From: Candidatus Obscuribacterales bacterium
GTDB lineage: Bacteria > Cyanobacteriota > Vampirovibrionia > Obscuribacterales > Obscuribacteraceae
NCBI GenBank assembly: GCA_019747875.1
Contig: JAIEQI010000006.1
Coordinates: 88,321 to 152,320 of the forward strand
Direction of reading: 5' to 3'
DNA length: 64,000 nucleotides
The translations under genes and the position numbers were made by a program. Under the pieces are notes generated by a model, which ran no database searches, had not been told where the DNA came from, and saw nothing but the letters and a program-made list of their open reading frames with translations. Below are positions 61,889 to 64,000 of the stretch, in pieces. How positions within the stretch are numbered: the first letter of the stretch is position 1; each line of letters opens with the position of its first letter.

Positions 61889-62896
61889 TCATTGAATGTT
61901 AAGCAGGTTTTTGAGAAACACGCCAAGATCTTGTTTGCGAGAACCTTTTTGCATGCAGCGGCTAACTTCCGGACTCAAGCAGCGCAAGATTGAAGACCTC
62001 TCGCTTGCTGTGGCTAGGTTATATGCATTGAAAAGGAATTCCGCTGCCAGACGGATGCGCGGTGTCACAGCGGATTCTGGATGCCATCGGCAATATACTA
62101 GAAATTTCGCTGCTGCGCGAGCGTACTGCTTAAGTGATAAATCCAACTGTGCCTGTCTAAAAAACTCTTCAAGCTTTTCATCAAGATCCTCATCCTCGAT
62201 GTATCGTGCGCATTCATGTGAGAGGCTTTCAAACACAATCTGGGCAACGTTGCCAAAGCCAGCCGTCGATCCGTCAACATAGATGAAACTGGCTGTGCAG
62301 TTTTGACTATTGGTGCCTGTTACCATGGGAGTACCGTACTGTTTTACGGCTACGAGGTTTAGATCTTCCAGTTCACTTCGTGGAAAGCGCTCAGCATCTA
62401 TTCCTGCATAGATTTGAAATCGCGCCGATCGACCCATAGGCGGCAAGTGAGCAATTTCACTAGCCGGAATCGATTCTATTGAATGCTTTAAATACGAAGC
62501 AGCAGCCTTAACGCACATATCAGTACTTCGTTTTCCGTTCAGGTGCATCCCCGGGGCAAGTTCAATGAAATTGACGGTCGCGGGTTTGGTTTCAACCACC
62601 TTTACTTCAAAGCAATACTGCGCAGGCACCGGTGATGATTCCATCAGCCGTCCAAACAGCATGTTGCCGATTTCTTCGTTCAACCAATCAAACCATATGG
62701 TCGGCAACTCTGCCGAATGCTCCTTGAGCAAACGCAAAGTGCTGCTCTCGGCATTTGAATATTCTGCAACTAGCCATTTTCCAGTAGACAAACAAATAAG
62801 ATAATTGTCCACAACCTTTGCATACATACCGGCAGGCTGAAGAAGATTCACATAGGTTCGAGCCTTAGATTCAACAATAGTGCAGGCTTGGTCCAT
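61889..62896 (-). CDS. Protein of unknown function
   Basis: A 335-residue cytoplasmic-type protein. The N-terminal part is alpha/beta (MYAKVVDNYLICLSTGKWLVAEYSNAE; YCFEVKVVETKPATVNFIELAPGMHL), and the C-terminal half is helical with a TPR-like unit (AQLDLSLKQYARAAAKFLVYCRWHPESAVTPRIRLAAE). It overlaps the 62896-63624 gene by one base (TAATG), so the two are coupled. Family not recognised. Confidence 0.6.
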   Translation of the reverse strand: MDQACTIVESKARTYVNLLQPAGMYAKVVDNYLICLSTGKWLVAEYSNAESSTLRLLKEHSAELPTIWFDWLNEEIGNMLFGRLMESSPVPAQYCFEVKVVETKPATVNFIELAPGMHLNGKRSTDMCVKAAASYLKHSIESIPASEIAHLPPMGRSARFQIYAGIDAERFPRSELEDLNLVAVKQYGTPMVTGTNSQNCTASFIYVDGSTAGFGNVAQIVFESLSHECARYIEDEDLDEKLEEFFRQAQLDLSLKQYARAAAKFLVYCRWHPESAVTPRIRLAAEFLFNAYNLATASERSSILRCLSPEVSRCMQKGSRKQDLGVFLKNLLNIQ

Positions 62897-63624
62897 TAGT
62901 TCTCGTTGTGGTCCACATAACTAAAAGCGCTTTCCGTCTGAACGAGCGAAGGATTTCCAATGACAACGAAGAGGGACAAAGGTGCTGCAACCTCCGCTGA
63001 CAAAGGCGAAAGAGGCACCTGTTCTTTTAGAAGTTTCGGAAGTTCCTCGTCTATTAAAGCCGTGCCCCGAGTAACTCCGAAAGAATCAGTAGACACAATC
63101 TTACCTTCTCTCGAAACAACGATTCCTAAGCGAATAGGTTTTCTGCGCGCTTTCTTTTGCAGCCATTCATTTATCTCCGGATGAGCTTGACAGATGCTCC
63201 CTATTATGCGGGCGGCCTCGTGCTGATAGCTACGAATCGAGCTGCGAGATTCATAGTCCAGAAGCTCGAAGTTAGAGAAAAAGGCGCTAAACGCTACGCC
63301 AAAATGGAGAGAATTCAAGTCGAAGGAGAAGCTTGGAAATCTGAGGTCCAATAACCGCTCAAAGTGCGCTTGCGTCTGGCTGTCAAGCTTTTGATGTCCC
63401 GAAGCATAAAACTGGTACTGTCGATCTATTTGGCCAGTGCGCAGTACCCTGAACTCAAATCTACATTCAGGTAATTTCTTTTTATGGTCAAAGTCTCCAG
63501 CCTGGATCCACGCTCGGTCCATCTTGTTTTCTGCGAAAGTTCTAGCGACAAGCTCCCTGTACTCCCATACCTTCTGCTCACTACTTGCCAAACCAAACAA
63601 TGCCTTTGGATCTTTATTGTTCAC
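62896..63624 (-). CDS. Protein of unknown function, possible TonB-C-like end
   Basis: The start is GTG with AGGAG upstream. The 242-residue product has no signal peptide. The C-terminal 90 residues include IRLGIVVSREGKIVSTDSFGVTRGTALIDEELPKLLKEQVPL, which resembles a TonB C-terminal pattern of strand-strand-helix, but the resemblance is weak. It is translationally coupled to the 61889 gene. The pair may form a complex. Function unknown. Confidence 0.55.
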   Translation of the reverse strand: MNNKDPKALFGLASSEQKVWEYRELVARTFAENKMDRAWIQAGDFDHKKKLPECRFEFRVLRTGQIDRQYQFYASGHQKLDSQTQAHFERLLDLRFPSFSFDLNSLHFGVAFSAFFSNFELLDYESRSSIRSYQHEAARIIGSICQAHPEINEWLQKKARRKPIRLGIVVSREGKIVSTDSFGVTRGTALIDEELPKLLKEQVPLSPLSAEVAAPLSLFVVIGNPSLVQTESAFSYVDHNEN

Positions 63625-63953
63625 GAGAGTAGGCTCCTCTGCTTTGCGCTGTCAGCTGATACATTGCCGCTGCGAACTTTGTAAGTTTCTGGGCGACTTG
63701 AGACGACTTCAAAAAAAGAATTTCCTCGCCCGCTCCTGAGGCAATTATTCGAAGCGAGCTAAAGCGAATAAGCGAAGATCTGAAAAGGCTCAACACCATA
63801 ATAAGACAAGAGCAAACATTAGACCCTACCACTGATGTCCTTTCTGACGATATGATTACAGAGCAAATACATCGACAAAGTGTTCTTCAAGATGCGGAAT
63901 CTCGATTAGCGCATCATCTAAAGATGATGTTCCCCCCAGCAAGTAGACATTAA
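63625..63953 (+). other. Intergenic region with an ORF lacking a clear start
   Basis: The plus frame from about 63696 to the stop at 63951-63953 encodes protein-like helices (RSELKRISEDLKRLNTIIRQEQ...MITEQIHRQSVLQDAESRLAHHL) without ATG, GTG or TTG near its 5' end. It could use a rare start, be a decayed gene, or be fortuitous. Confidence 0.3.
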
Positions 63954-63996
63954 CTTGGCAGAAACCGCTCCTAATGACACAATAGGAGCATCTGCT

Positions 63997-64000
63997 ATGA
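63997..64000 (+). CDS. Possible start of a gene cut by the window edge
   Basis: ATG at 63997-63999 follows TAGGAGC at good spacing. Nothing beyond the start codon is visible. Confidence 0.35.

Noticed and set aside
63614-63832. 72-codon minus-strand ORF
   Set aside because: Overlaps the supported GTG start of the 62896 gene and has no features.

Overview
The window looks like a chromosomal segment of a non-photosynthetic relative of the Cyanobacteria, most plausibly Candidatus Obscuribacterales (Vampirovibrionia/Melainabacteria). This placement is inferred from gene content, not from a marker phylogeny. Supporting content is an LL-diaminopimelate aminotransferase (dapL), a system II cytochrome c assembly pair (ResB/Ccs1 and CcsA) beside a polyprenyl diphosphate synthase, a YlqD family protein, a DUF4388/PATAN-like regulator, a eukaryotic-type Ser/Thr kinase with a membrane sensor, and many long, low-complexity, family-poor proteins. 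No rRNA, tRNA, CRISPR array, phage or intact transposon was seen.

Layout. 0-8 kb: an SDR epimerase, a 1603-residue cell-wall-hydrolase-like protein with a 9-residue repeat tract, and a TPR protein. 8-13 kb: a secreted alpha/beta hydrolase, a YdjM-like membrane protein, a TPR+NHL protein, a PlsC acyltransferase and a trypsin-fold protein whose nucleophile appears lost. 13-22.5 kb, all minus strand: a Rad50/Mre11-like (YhaN/YhaO-like) pair in which both partners lack catalytic motifs, a 3-oxoadipyl-CoA-type thiolase, a leucine-rich-repeat-variant protein and a PATAN-like regulator. 22.5-31.5 kb: an orphan OmpR-type regulator, a TPR protein, a PglX-like DNA methyltransferase coupled to a dienelactone hydrolase, a secreted TIG-domain protein with a histone-like tail, and an esterase. 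32-39 kb: a lone receiver and a multi-receiver HPt-GGDEF protein, DUF488, glucose-6-phosphate isomerase and YlqD. 39.4-41 kb: tandem structured repeats, a probably frameshifted small ORF and an orphan CRISPR-type RAMP (Cas7-like) protein. 41-48 kb: primary-type sigma factor, zinc metalloprotease-like protein, sensor kinase with a CxxxC thioredoxin-like protein, and a heptad-repeat coiled coil. 48-55 kb: a respiratory operon (GT39, polyprenyl synthase, ResB, CcsA) and dapL. 54.7-64 kb: leaderless disordered proteins, tandem small membrane paralogs, a clostripain-family protease, a decayed IS66 element and unrecognised genes.

How the genes fit together. The 48-53.4 kb operon links quinone side-chain synthesis with c-type cytochrome maturation, which suggests a respiring organism. 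Several regulators (receiver-only, HPt-GGDEF, PATAN-like, STK) suggest dense signalling. Five proteins (1.0-5.8, 42.7-44.5, 54.8-55.6, 56.8-58.3 and 58.8-60.4 kb) combine hydrolase or unknown domains with long acidic N-terminal regions and no recognisable Sec signal; short N-terminal motifs recur between pairs of them. The most promising undescribed system is the paired, catalytically degenerate YhaN/YhaO-like complex at 13.3-17.3 kb; the orphan RAMP gene at 40 kb is second.
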